Source: SIG622 sp045600125
GTDB taxonomy: Bacteria > Bacillota > Clostridia > Oscillospirales > CAG-382
Assembly (NCBI GenBank): GCA_045600125.1
Contig: JAZRXH010000135.1
Location: 27,519 to 91,518 of the forward strand
Direction of reading: 5' to 3'
Length of the DNA stretch: 64,000 nucleotides
Positions 25,720 to 34,319 of this stretch are shown here, piece after piece. The number at the start of each line of letters is the position of its first letter. Position 1 is the stretch's first letter. Under the pieces are notes generated by a model. It made no database searches. It was not told the DNA's origin and saw only the letters and a list, made by a program, of their open reading frames with translations. The translations under genes were made by a program, and so were the position numbers.

Positions 25720-27138
25720 ATGATGAATGTATCGGTATTGGATTTTATTATTCTGGCAGTCTATTTGGTATTCATACTGTGGGTAGGAATACGCTCCGGC
25801 AAAAAAGTCAACAGTGACGAAGACTTTTTTACCGCTAAAAAATCCTTTGGTCCGTTTGTTCTACTTGCAACGGTTTGCGCTACGACGCTTGGCGGAAGCG
25901 CCGTAATGGGGCGAGCCGGGCTCGGATACACAAACGGAATCGAGTGCCTGATGACGGCTCTGCCTTATGCCGTCGGAATGATTATTTTTTCCGGGTTAGC
26001 CGGGAAAATACATGACGTCGGCTGTAAGCACAGTGTAAGCTCGATCCCCGGCATATTTGAAGTCCGTTTCGGAAAGACATCCAAAATCGTTATCGCCATT
26101 ATGATAGCCTTTGCGATGATGGGAACCGTTGCATCTCAGGTGACCGTCACGGCGACCATTTTCAAGCTGCTCGGAAACAGCATCGGATTATCCTATGAAG
26201 CCGCGGCGATTATTGCGACGCTCGTGTTTATCGTATACACGGCTTCCTCGGGCTTGTTCGGCGTTGTATATACGGACGTCATTCAGTTTGTCGTTTTGTC
26301 GGTGTTCGTATACATCATGGTGCCCGTATCAAGCATTGCAGAGATCGGCGGGCTGGGCGCATTCTTCTCAAACATTGATAAGAGTTATCTTGTTCCTCAC
26401 GTGGACGGCAGAATAGTCGGAGATATTGTCAGTTACTTTGTCATTACTCTTGCCAGTGCCGAGATGTGGCAGAGAGCGTTTGCCGCAAAGGACAGAAAGA
26501 CAGCGAAGAAAGGTCTGTTCCTCGGCACGGTGGCTTATGCCATTTGCATGATCCTCGTTCTGGTTCTTGCTCTGGCTGCGCAGCAGCTGCTTCCCGATGT
26601 TAAGGAAACCTTCGGAAGCACGGACGTTGTTATTCCCGCTCTGGCAACCACATTCCTTCCCGCCGGACTTTCCGGACTTGCTCTTGCCGGAATTCTTTCC
26701 GTCATGATGAGCACGGCGGACAGCTATCTTCTTGTTTCCGTACAGACGGTAGTGTCGGATATCGGCAAAACGCTTAAGCCCGACATGGATGAGAAAAAAA
26801 CGCTTTTGTGGTCGAGGATCATGACCGTAGTCATGGCGCTCGGAGCCATGGTAATTGCCCTCTATATTAAGAGCGCGTATTCCATTCTCACCATGATCTA
26901 CAACTTCTATGCGGCTGCTGCGGGCATTCCCGCTCTTGCGGCGCTGTATTGGAAGAAAGCGACGGCAGCCGGCGTAATAGCGGCGAACATCGGCGGCTTT
27001 GTTGTTTGTGCTGCATGGAAAATTGCCGGGAATCCTTTTGGCCTCGGCGGTACACTTCCCGGAGCAATCGTTTGCGCGATCCTTCTTGTGACTGTCAGCC
27101 TGCTTACATATAAGAAGCACCCGAGTGTTATGGTGTGA
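25720..27138 (+). CDS. sodium:solute symporter (SSS family)
   Basis: This 472-aa integral membrane protein has about 12-13 hydrophobic segments beginning at residue 6, G-R-A-G-x-G-Y-T-N-G in the second region, and the SSS-type motif A-G-I-L-S-V-M-M-S-T-A-D-S in the second half, which holds residues of the second sodium site in this family. SSS carriers import proline, pantothenate, sugars or organic acids. AAAGGAG precedes the start. It is flanked on both sides by ATP-grasp genes in the same direction, suggesting it supplies one of their substrates; the actual solute cannot be read from sequence. Confidence 0.9.
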   Translation: MMNVSVLDFIILAVYLVFILWVGIRSGKKVNSDEDFFTAKKSFGPFVLLATVCATTLGGSAVMGRAGLGYTNGIECLMTALPYAVGMIIFSGLAGKIHDVGCKHSVSSIPGIFEVRFGKTSKIVIAIMIAFAMMGTVASQVTVTATIFKLLGNSIGLSYEAAAIIATLVFIVYTASSGLFGVVYTDVIQFVVLSVFVYIMVPVSSIAEIGGLGAFFSNIDKSYLVPHVDGRIVGDIVSYFVITLASAEMWQRAFAAKDRKTAKKGLFLGTVAYAICMILVLVLALAAQQLLPDVKETFGSTDVVIPALATTFLPAGLSGLALAGILSVMMSTADSYLLVSVQTVVSDIGKTLKPDMDEKKTLLWSRIMTVVMALGAMVIALYIKSAYSILTMIYNFYAAAAGIPALAALYWKKATAAGVIAANIGGFVVCAAWKIAGNPFGLGGTLPGAIVCAILLVTVSLLTYKKHPSVMV

Positions 27139-27191
27139 AGGCAGCGACGCCGTGCCGGACGCTTGTTATGATTTCTTAGGGGGATTATTCT

Positions 27192-28178
27192 GTGAAATTA
27201 AAGAGATATTTTGAGCTCTATGATTCAAAGCTGAAAAGGGCTCTCGGAGACAAAAAGCCAACGACCGTACAGCGGCTGAAATATGCGATCGGCGGTATAC
27301 ACGACTACGTTCTTTACGGTTCATCCATCGGTGATTATTTCGAGCTCGGATTTCCGGGTATGAGTGCAGCCGAAAAAAGGACGTATATTACATATAAGCC
27401 GTATCATAAGTTCGCTTATGCTTTCGATTCAAAAGAAAAGCTCTCCAAGTTCAACAGCAAGCACATGGAATATCTTTGCCTGAACAAGTATTACAAGCGT
27501 TCGCAATTGTTTTCTCAGAATGTCACCAAAGAAGAATTTTTGCATTTTGTCGAAGAGAATCCCGTTTTCATTTTCAAGCCGGATTCATCCGACTGCGGAA
27601 GAGGAATCCGCAAGATCACGGTGTCTGAACATAATCTCGATGAATTGTATGAAGCCATTCGGAAAGAGCCTGCGATAATCGATCCGCTTGTTGTGCAGCA
27701 CAGCGAGCTTGACAGACTTTGTCCCGGAAGCGTCAACACGGTACGCATCGTCACAGTGAAACTCAACGACAATGTTACGATCGTCGGCGCAGCGCTGAGA
27801 ATGGGATCCGGCGTGGGGCTTGTCGATAATTACTCTGCCGGAGGATATGTGGGTGCCGACGATATCAACACCGGGAAGATCATGGCGGACGGTCAAGACA
27901 GGACCGGACGGCGCTTTGAAAAGCATCCGTATACCAACGTGAACATTTCCGGCTTTCGGATACCGAATTGGCAGCAGGTGCTGGATACCGTGAAGGAAAT
28001 GGCAATGGCTTACGAAATCAATCTTGTCGGTTGGGACATAGCGGTCAGAGAAAATGACGTTGTTCTTATTGAAGCAAACATTCTTCCTATGATACATGCC
28101 TATCAGATAGCCGGCAACGGAGGGAAGCGGCGTATATACGAAGAGCTGTATAAGCGGAAAACAGGAAAAAGGCTGTAA
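27192..28178 (+). CDS. sugar-transfer-associated ATP-grasp protein, copy 1
   Basis: This 328-aa protein resembles the sugar-transfer-associated ATP-grasp family of capsule loci. Visible are the nucleotide-binding stretch FIFKPDSSDCGRGIRK, S-V-N-T-V-R-I-V-T and the metal-binding end LVGWDIAVRENDVVLIEAN. It starts at a GTG with AGGGGG upstream. It has a long N-terminal helical part (residues 1-110) before the ATP-grasp core. The reaction is not established for the family; an amide or peptide-like bond to a sugar is the usual suggestion. It follows the SSS symporter by 54 bases and is the first of two such proteins here (the second is at 51380). Confidence 0.78.
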   Translation: MKLKRYFELYDSKLKRALGDKKPTTVQRLKYAIGGIHDYVLYGSSIGDYFELGFPGMSAAEKRTYITYKPYHKFAYAFDSKEKLSKFNSKHMEYLCLNKYYKRSQLFSQNVTKEEFLHFVEENPVFIFKPDSSDCGRGIRKITVSEHNLDELYEAIRKEPAIIDPLVVQHSELDRLCPGSVNTVRIVTVKLNDNVTIVGAALRMGSGVGLVDNYSAGGYVGADDINTGKIMADGQDRTGRRFEKHPYTNVNISGFRIPNWQQVLDTVKEMAMAYEINLVGWDIAVRENDVVLIEANILPMIHAYQIAGNGGKRRIYEELYKRKTGKRL

Positions 28179-28323
28179 TATATCGCCGCTGCGCCGGATC
28201 ACGGACGACCGTGTAACGGTGCTCTGTAAAAGGCTTATACGGCAAGGGTGCTGACGATGAATTCAGCATGACCTTCCGAAAAAGGTTTTGTTATCTCATT
28301 ATACCACTACGAATGGAGAGCTT

Positions 28324-29601
28324 ATGCGATTATTAAAGCTAAGGGCATACTATGAGCCGGAAGTAACTGCCGGGACACATTTTATCAAGGATATGGACGA
28401 AGCAAACATTGCAAACGGTATAGTATCCATCAATTACACTCCGATGCCCACAAGGGGTGTGGACGATGCGACAAGACGGCAGTACAAAAACAAAAAGCAT
28501 GAGGTATTATACGACGGGGCTGTGATCGTCAACCGTTTCTCCATGTTCCGGGAACACAAAAACCCGATTCAGAGAGCCTTTCGCTATTTATGCTGCAGCG
28601 TCTGCGAGTACTCTCTGGGCATTCGTGAAAAAGATATCGATCTTGTACATTCCGCAAGCACGCCGCCCATTCAGGGAATGCTCAGCGCCCTGACGGCAAA
28701 GCGTCTTTCCAAAAAGTACGGGCGGCATGTTCCCTTTGTCTTCAACCTTCAGGATATTTTTCCGGACTCGCTGGTGAATGCGAGCATGACGCACAAGGGA
28801 AGCCTTCTGTGGAAAATCGGCAGGAAGATCGAGGATTATACCTACCGCAGTGCCGACAGGATCATCGTAATCAGCGAAGGCTTCAAAAAGAATATCATGG
28901 AAAAGGGCGTGCCGGAGGAAAAAATCGTGATCGTACCGAACTGGGTGAATACCGAGTCGGTGCATCCGGTGGCACGGGAGGATAATATACTCTTTGACAG
29001 ATACGGACTTGACAAAAGCAAGTTTTACATATGCTACAGCGGCAACATCGGGCATTCGCAGAACATAGGACTTCTGGTCGACGTCGCTTCAAGGCTCGAA
29101 AAGGAGCTTCCCGAGGCACGCTTTGTGCTGCTCGGCGAGGGAGCAGCCAAGGAGGAGCTTGAAAAGTCCGTTTCCGAAAAGGGGCTGAAAAACATGATAC
29201 TTCTTCCCTATCAGCCTTATGAAGAGATTTCCCACGTGTTCAGCCTCGGCGATGCGGGGCTGATCATATCAAAGCCCGGAATAGGCGGGAGCAGTGTTCC
29301 AAGCAAGACCTGGAGCATCATGGCGGCGGAGCGCCCGGTGCTGGCGTCTTTTGACGAAGGGGAGCTTACCGAGCTGATTTCCGGCGAGGGCTGCGGGATA
29401 TGCTGTCCTGCGGGAGACGCCGGGGCTCTTATCGAAGCCGTAAAGAAAATGTTCAGAATGTCCCGTGAAGGGGACGCTCTTTCACAGATGGGAAAGAACG
29501 GAAAGAAGTACCTGCTGGAATTTCTTGACAAGGACAAATGCATAGCGAAGTACATTGACGTACTGAAAGAGTGCGCAGAGAACGCCGATAAATCAGAGTA
29601 A
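28324..29601 (+). CDS. glycosyltransferase family 4 (WbuB-like)
   Basis: This 425-aa GT-B protein has the N-terminal F-N-L-Q-D-I-F-P-D-S segment of WbuB-type N-acetylaminosugar transferases, an acceptor-side R-I-I-V-I-S-E-G, and the C-terminal donor region with Y-S-G-N-I-G-H-S-Q-N and K-T-W-S-I-M-A-A-E-R-P-V-L. It would act at the cytoplasmic membrane face on the lipid-linked repeat unit, probably early. The ATG at 28324 follows ATGGAGAG; the frame is open 12 codons upstream without a site. It is followed by an acyltransferase 34 bases later. Confidence 0.88.
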   Translation: MRLLKLRAYYEPEVTAGTHFIKDMDEANIANGIVSINYTPMPTRGVDDATRRQYKNKKHEVLYDGAVIVNRFSMFREHKNPIQRAFRYLCCSVCEYSLGIREKDIDLVHSASTPPIQGMLSALTAKRLSKKYGRHVPFVFNLQDIFPDSLVNASMTHKGSLLWKIGRKIEDYTYRSADRIIVISEGFKKNIMEKGVPEEKIVIVPNWVNTESVHPVAREDNILFDRYGLDKSKFYICYSGNIGHSQNIGLLVDVASRLEKELPEARFVLLGEGAAKEELEKSVSEKGLKNMILLPYQPYEEISHVFSLGDAGLIISKPGIGGSSVPSKTWSIMAAERPVLASFDEGELTELISGEGCGICCPAGDAGALIEAVKKMFRMSREGDALSQMGKNGKKYLLEFLDKDKCIAKYIDVLKECAENADKSE

Positions 29602-29635
29602 TAATGGCCGCAAATGCGGCAGAATGGAGAATCCT

Positions 29636-30217
29636 ATGCACGTATCCAACCCGCTTGTCCCGATCATGCTGAAGCTGCAGGGGATCCGGTACGGACGCAA
29701 ATGCGCCTTCTACGGCATACCGGTCATTGTAAAGAAAAGAGGTTCCATCACCATCGGCGACCGATTGACTTTGATTTCCGGCTTCTTATCGAATCTGGTG
29801 GGCTTGTATCAGCGTTCCGTCATCCTTGCCAGAGACGGAGGAAGGATCGTTATCGGCAGCGACGTCGGCATGTCCGGCGTTACCGTATACGCTTTCAAGC
29901 ATATCGAAATCGGCGACCATACCAAAATCGGCGCCAACACGAAAATATTTGACAGTGACTTTCACCCGGTCGACCCGGAGTACCGTTTGAAAAACTGTGA
30001 CGACAAAGAACATACGAAAATGAAAGAAACCGTTATCGGTAAAAACGTCTTTATCGGCTGCAACTGTCTCATTCTGAAAGGCGTTCACATCGGAGACAAT
30101 TCGGTGATCGGTGCGGGAAGCGTCGTATCAAAGGACGTTCCGGCAAATTGCGTTGCCGCCGGCAATCCCGCTGTTGCGGTAAAGTATTTTTCGGACAGCA
30201 CGTCAAAAGGAGAATAA
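29636..30217 (+). CDS. hexapeptide-repeat acyltransferase
   Basis: This 193-aa left-handed beta-helix protein has I-G-S-D-V-G-M, I-G-D-H-T-K-I-G-A-N, I-G-K-N-V-F-I-G-C-N and I-G-D-N-S-V-I-G-A-G-S-V-V-S-K-D-V-P-A repeats ending in A-G-N-P-A, the standard pattern of WbbJ/maltose O-acetyltransferase-like enzymes. An S-D-F-H-P segment contains the likely catalytic His. It probably O- or N-acetylates a sugar of the glycan. The ATG at 29636 is preceded by ATGGAGA at good spacing; an in-frame ATG four codons earlier overlaps that site. Confidence 0.87.
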   Translation: MHVSNPLVPIMLKLQGIRYGRKCAFYGIPVIVKKRGSITIGDRLTLISGFLSNLVGLYQRSVILARDGGRIVIGSDVGMSGVTVYAFKHIEIGDHTKIGANTKIFDSDFHPVDPEYRLKNCDDKEHTKMKETVIGKNVFIGCNCLILKGVHIGDNSVIGAGSVVSKDVPANCVAAGNPAVAVKYFSDSTSKGE

Positions 30218-30328
30218 ACGGCGGAGGCTTCTGCATAACCGCACAGGGAACGGTCCCGGCGACGATCCGGGCAATGCGGCAAAGCACCCGGGTATAACGG
30301 CGGAAAGCAAAGGAGAGTACGGAGTAAA

Positions 30329-31477
30329 ATGAAAGTCGTTCATGTGTGCCTCAGTAATTTTTTTATTGACAACTATTCCTATCAGGAGAATATGTTGCCG
30401 AAATTTCATAAAAAAGCCGGATACGATGTGGAGGTCATCGCCTCTCTGTTTACATTTGACGAGCACGGAAAGACGGCATATCTTGCCAAAGGCGGCTCTT
30501 ATCTCAATGAATACGGCATTCCCGTAACAAGGCTTGAATATGCCGCACCGACAAAGCTTTACAAAAAGCTGAGAAGGTACGTCGGCTTAGAGGAAGCGCT
30601 CGAAAAAGCGGCTCCGGACGTCCTTTTTATCCATTGCTGTCAGTTTCTTGACATAAGCGTGGTCGTGAAATATCTGAAGAAGCACCCGGATGTGAAGGTG
30701 TTTGTCGACAATCATGCAGACAGATTCAACAGCGGCAAAAACGCTTTGTCGATGAATATTCTCCACAAAATCATCTGGAAAAGCTGCGCTCACCGTATCC
30801 TGCCGTACACAAGCAGGTTTTACGGCGTGCTCCCGGCAAGAGTGGACTTTTTGCGGGAGGTTTACAAGCTTCCGGCAGACAAGTGCGAGCTTCTTGTGAT
30901 GGGCGCCGACGACGATGTGGTCGAAAAGCAGCGCACTCCCGAGATCAGAGAAGAGATGCGGAAAAAATACGGGATCGGCGACGGTGACGTATTCGTCGTG
31001 ACCGGCGGCAAGATCGACGGCAACAAAAAGGAGATCATCGACCTTATGCGGGCGGTCAATATGTCCGGAAGGCAGAATCTGAAGCTGGGCATTTTCGGAG
31101 CGGTCGTCCCCTCGCTGCAGGCAGCCTTTGACGAGCAGCTCAGCGATCGGGTGCAGTACACCGGCTGGAAGAGTCCCGAGGAGATCTACCGGGACTTTGC
31201 CGCCGCCGACATCGTGGCGTTTCCGGGGCTTCATTCGGTGCTTTGGGAAAATGCGGTGGCGTTCGGAAAACCGTGTATTTTCCGGTATATTCCCGGCTTT
31301 ACCCATGTCGATCTCGGCGGGAACTGCCTTTTCTTCGAGGGAAATACACCGGAGGCGTATCTGAATGCCGTAAGCAAGGCGCTGGATAATCTTGACAGCA
31401 TGGAAAAAGCGGCGCTGGAAAAGGGAATGAAGGTCTTCTCCTACCGTGAGATAGCAAAGAGAGCTCTTGAGGGATAA
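30329..31477 (+). CDS. glycosyltransferase, GT4-like
   Basis: This 382-aa protein starts with the MKVVHVCLS strand usual for GT-B transferases. Its second half has the donor-domain features V-F-V-V-T-G-G-K-I-D and F-P-G-L-H-S-V-L-W-E-N-A-V-A-F-G-K-P, equivalent to the E-x(7)-E motif region of GT4. The segment H-A-D-R-F-N-S-G in the N-terminal half is similar to the acceptor motif of several capsule enzymes. No membrane segment is obvious. A 111-base gap separates it from the acyltransferase; AAAGGAG precedes the start. The sugar transferred is unknown. Confidence 0.8.
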   Translation: MKVVHVCLSNFFIDNYSYQENMLPKFHKKAGYDVEVIASLFTFDEHGKTAYLAKGGSYLNEYGIPVTRLEYAAPTKLYKKLRRYVGLEEALEKAAPDVLFIHCCQFLDISVVVKYLKKHPDVKVFVDNHADRFNSGKNALSMNILHKIIWKSCAHRILPYTSRFYGVLPARVDFLREVYKLPADKCELLVMGADDDVVEKQRTPEIREEMRKKYGIGDGDVFVVTGGKIDGNKKEIIDLMRAVNMSGRQNLKLGIFGAVVPSLQAAFDEQLSDRVQYTGWKSPEEIYRDFAAADIVAFPGLHSVLWENAVAFGKPCIFRYIPGFTHVDLGGNCLFFEGNTPEAYLNAVSKALDNLDSMEKAALEKGMKVFSYREIAKRALEG

Positions 31478-31594
31478 GTTTCTTTCCGTTCAAAAGCGGG
31501 GCGGGGTCGTCGGCGGTACGGAACCGAAAACAAACAGGAAAACAACACAGCAGAAATGCGTTGACAATAGACATACAAGCAGAAAGGACGCTCC

Positions 31595-32950
31595 ATGCAA
31601 AAAAGGCGGGAGCTATGGTCACAGATAATGAGTCTGTATGAGGAATTGAAAAGCGGACGGGAAAAGCTCGCCCTTGTCGGCCTCGGCTACGTGGGAATGC
31701 CCATTGCCGTTCAGTTCGCCAAAAAAGGCATCGACGTTATCGGCTTTGATCTGAACAGCGCAAAAATCGAGCTTTACAAGAGCGGCGTCGACCCCACGAA
31801 GGAAGTCGGCGACGAAGCCATAAAGGCGACGACCGTTCATTTCACCGATAAGCCGGAGGAGCTTCGAAACGCCAAGTTCATCATCATCGCCGTTCCCACC
31901 CCCGTCAACACCGATCACACGCCGGACCTTACACCGGTCATCGGGGCTTCCGAAATCGTGGGTAAGAATCTCACAAAGGGCGCCATCGTAGTCTACGAAT
32001 CGACGGTATATCCGGGATGCACCGAGGACGTTTGCATTCCCATTCTCGAAAAAGAATCCGGCATGAAGTGCGGCACGGATTTCAAGGTGGGATATTCACC
32101 GGAGCGTATCAATCCCGGCGACAAGGTCCACCGTCTCGAGAACATCAGAAAGATCGTTTCCGGGTGCGACGCATTTTCCCTGGAAGAGATCAAAAACGTA
32201 TATGACATCGTCATTGAAGTGGGCACCTATCCCGTGTCGAACATCCGGACAGCCGAGGCGGTAAAGGTAGTCGAAAACAGTCAGCGGGACATCAACATCG
32301 CTTTCATGAATGAGCTTGCCATGGTGTTCGATCGGATGGACATCGACACGAACGAGGTCGTGGACGGTATGAACACGAAGTGGAACGCTCTCGGCTTCCG
32401 TCCCGGTCTTGTGGGCGGTCACTGCATCGGCGTTGACCCCTACTATTTCACCTATGAAGCCGAAAAACTCGGTTATCACAGCCAGATCATCCTGAACGGG
32501 CGTATCGTCAACGACAGCATGGGCAAATACGTTGCCGACGCTGCTGTCAGAAAGATGATCGAGGCGGGTCAGGCTCCGAAAAAGTCGAAGGTCGTAATCC
32601 TCGGACTCACCTTCAAGGAAAACTGCCCCGACACGAGAAACAGCAAGGTAAGCGACATCATAAAGCGCCTTGCCGAATACGGGATCGTTCCCGAGGTCGT
32701 GGATATGTGGGCGAGCGAGCATGACGCAAAGAACGAATACGGCGTTACGCTGACGGCTCTTTCCGATGTCAGAGACGCCGACTGCGTCATCGTCGCCGTG
32801 GCGCATAAGGAATTCCGAGAAATCGGTCTTTGCGACATTGCAAGGATGTACAAGGACGTGCCTGCCGAAAACAAGGTGCTGATCGACGTCAAGGGCATCT
32901 ACACGATAGCCGATCTGAAAAAGTCCGGCATGAACTGGTGGAGGCTGTAA
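31595..32950 (+). CDS. nucleotide sugar dehydrogenase (UDP-HexNAc 6-dehydrogenase, WbpO/TviB type)
   Basis: This 451-aa protein oxidises the C6 of a UDP-N-acetylhexosamine to the uronic acid with NAD+. It has the Rossmann motif GLGYVGMPIAVQF, V-P-T-P-V-N-T-D-H-T-P-D-L, S-P-E-R-I-N-P-G, the active-site Cys in GGHCIGVDPYY, and G-L-T-F-K-E-N-C-P-D-T-R-N-S, which together match the GalNAc/ManNAc dehydrogenase branch rather than UDP-glucose dehydrogenase. The ATG at 31595 follows AGAAAGGA; the internal MSLYEEL (ATG 31628) is the usual family start and is an alternative. No UDP-GlcNAc epimerase gene is in the window. Confidence 0.92.
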   Translation: MQKRRELWSQIMSLYEELKSGREKLALVGLGYVGMPIAVQFAKKGIDVIGFDLNSAKIELYKSGVDPTKEVGDEAIKATTVHFTDKPEELRNAKFIIIAVPTPVNTDHTPDLTPVIGASEIVGKNLTKGAIVVYESTVYPGCTEDVCIPILEKESGMKCGTDFKVGYSPERINPGDKVHRLENIRKIVSGCDAFSLEEIKNVYDIVIEVGTYPVSNIRTAEAVKVVENSQRDINIAFMNELAMVFDRMDIDTNEVVDGMNTKWNALGFRPGLVGGHCIGVDPYYFTYEAEKLGYHSQIILNGRIVNDSMGKYVADAAVRKMIEAGQAPKKSKVVILGLTFKENCPDTRNSKVSDIIKRLAEYGIVPEVVDMWASEHDAKNEYGVTLTALSDVRDADCVIVAVAHKEFREIGLCDIARMYKDVPAENKVLIDVKGIYTIADLKKSGMNWWRL

Positions 32951-33074
32951 GTCGCCGTTTTGTGTCCCGCACGGTCACGGCGCCGTACTTTATTCTGTTT
33001 ATCACCTGTTTATCGCCTGTTCATTCCCTATTCGTTGGGAATTATCACGAGTATTCCGAAGGAGAGTTTGAGAA

Positions 33075-34226
33075 ATGCATATATGCTTTCTTGTCGAGGG
33101 GTATCCGACTGCCGACGAGCCGATCATGACGTTTTTCCGTGAGCTTGCCGCAAAGCTTGCAAAGAACGGCGTCCGGTGCTCGGTCATCGCTCCGCAGAGT
33201 GTCACCCGTGCGATCACGCACCGGGTAAAGCTCCGGAAACGCTTCTGGCAGGACGAGGCCGACGCCGACCATCGGGTGGACGTGTATCAGCCTCTGTACG
33301 TTTCTTTTTCCAATCAGAAATTCTTATCAAAGCTCGGGAAAGCCGGCTTTGCTTCTGCCGCTAAAAGGGCATACAAGTCGATAAAAGACCGACCCGACGC
33401 CCTCTACGGGCATTTCTGGCACATGGGCGTGGAGGCGTCCAAGCTGGATGCGGCTCTTCCGGTTTTCGTTGCCTGCGGGGAAAGCAAGATCTCGGTAAAG
33501 GCGAGATACACGGAAGAGGAGATCATGAGCCTTAAAAAGAGGCTTTGCGGTGTGATCTACGTGGGAACGAAATCCTACGAAGAGGCAAAGTCGCTGGGGC
33601 TTCAGGAAAACGAAGAGTGCATCATCGCTCCGAACGGCTACGATCCCGCCGTATTTTATCCGAGAAGCCGCACGGAATGCCGCCGGAAGCTGCATCTTTC
33701 CGAAGAGGACGTGATCGTTTCCTTCGTCGGCTCCTTCAACACACGGAAAGGAGTCGAAAGACTCTCCGAGGCACTCCGGATGGTCAACGAGAAGGCGGCG
33801 GTAAAGTCGTTCTTCATCGGTTCGGGTGCTCTTTCGCCCGACTGTCCCGGCATTCTTTACAAGGGAAAGCTGGCGCACGACGCCATTCCGGAATATCTGT
33901 GCGCTTCCGATATGTTCGTGCTTCCTACCAACAATGAGGGCTGCTGCAACGCCATTGTGGAGGCGCTTGCCTGCGGGCTCCCGGTCATCTCCTCGAATCA
34001 GCTGTTCAACGCCGACATTCTCGATGAGAGCTGCTCGGTGAAGCTGGACCCCATGGATGTTCCGGCGATCAAAGAGGCGATCCTGCGTCTGTGCGGCGAA
34101 AAAGTCAGGCAAGGTCTTTCCGAAGGGGCTCTCCGGAAGGCAGCCTCTCTCGACATCGGCACACGGTGCGAAAGGATACTGGACTTTATGAAAAGGCGGC
34201 TCGGATCCGTTGATACAACATCATAA
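33075..34226 (+). CDS. glycosyltransferase family 4
   Basis: This 383-aa GT-B protein has an N-terminal acceptor half (VEGYPTADEPIMTFFREL) and a donor half with the G-S-F-N-T-R-K-G-V-E-R-L phosphate-loop motif, and an E-G-C-C-N-A-I-V-E-A-L-A-C-G-L-P-V-I-S run. That run is the classic E-x(7)-E motif of GT4. GAAGGAG precedes the ATG. It lies between the UDP-HexNAc dehydrogenase and the polymerase, consistent with use of that uronic acid sugar, though this is inference. Confidence 0.9.
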   Translation: MHICFLVEGYPTADEPIMTFFRELAAKLAKNGVRCSVIAPQSVTRAITHRVKLRKRFWQDEADADHRVDVYQPLYVSFSNQKFLSKLGKAGFASAAKRAYKSIKDRPDALYGHFWHMGVEASKLDAALPVFVACGESKISVKARYTEEEIMSLKKRLCGVIYVGTKSYEEAKSLGLQENEECIIAPNGYDPAVFYPRSRTECRRKLHLSEEDVIVSFVGSFNTRKGVERLSEALRMVNEKAAVKSFFIGSGALSPDCPGILYKGKLAHDAIPEYLCASDMFVLPTNNEGCCNAIVEALACGLPVISSNQLFNADILDESCSVKLDPMDVPAIKEAILRLCGEKVRQGLSEGALRKAASLDIGTRCERILDFMKRRLGSVDTTS

Positions 34227-34280
34227 CAGGTTGAACAAGGTGAAAACGGGAACGATCCGACACCGTCCAAAACTCAAGAA

Positions 34281-34319
34281 GGAAAGGAGCTTTCGCTTTT
34301 TCGAAAGCAAGATCTTAAC
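34281..34319 (+). promoter_or_regulatory. Shine-Dalgarno separated from the start codon by a perfect 7-bp hairpin
   Basis: GGAAAGGA (34281-34288) is followed immediately by GCTTTCG (34289-34295), a six-base loop, and CGAAAGC (34302-34308), then 11 bases to the ATG at 34320. Folded, the hairpin would bring the Shine-Dalgarno to 11 bases from the start, the same spacing used at other genes here. The structure is seen directly; that translation depends on it is inference. Confidence 0.6.
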
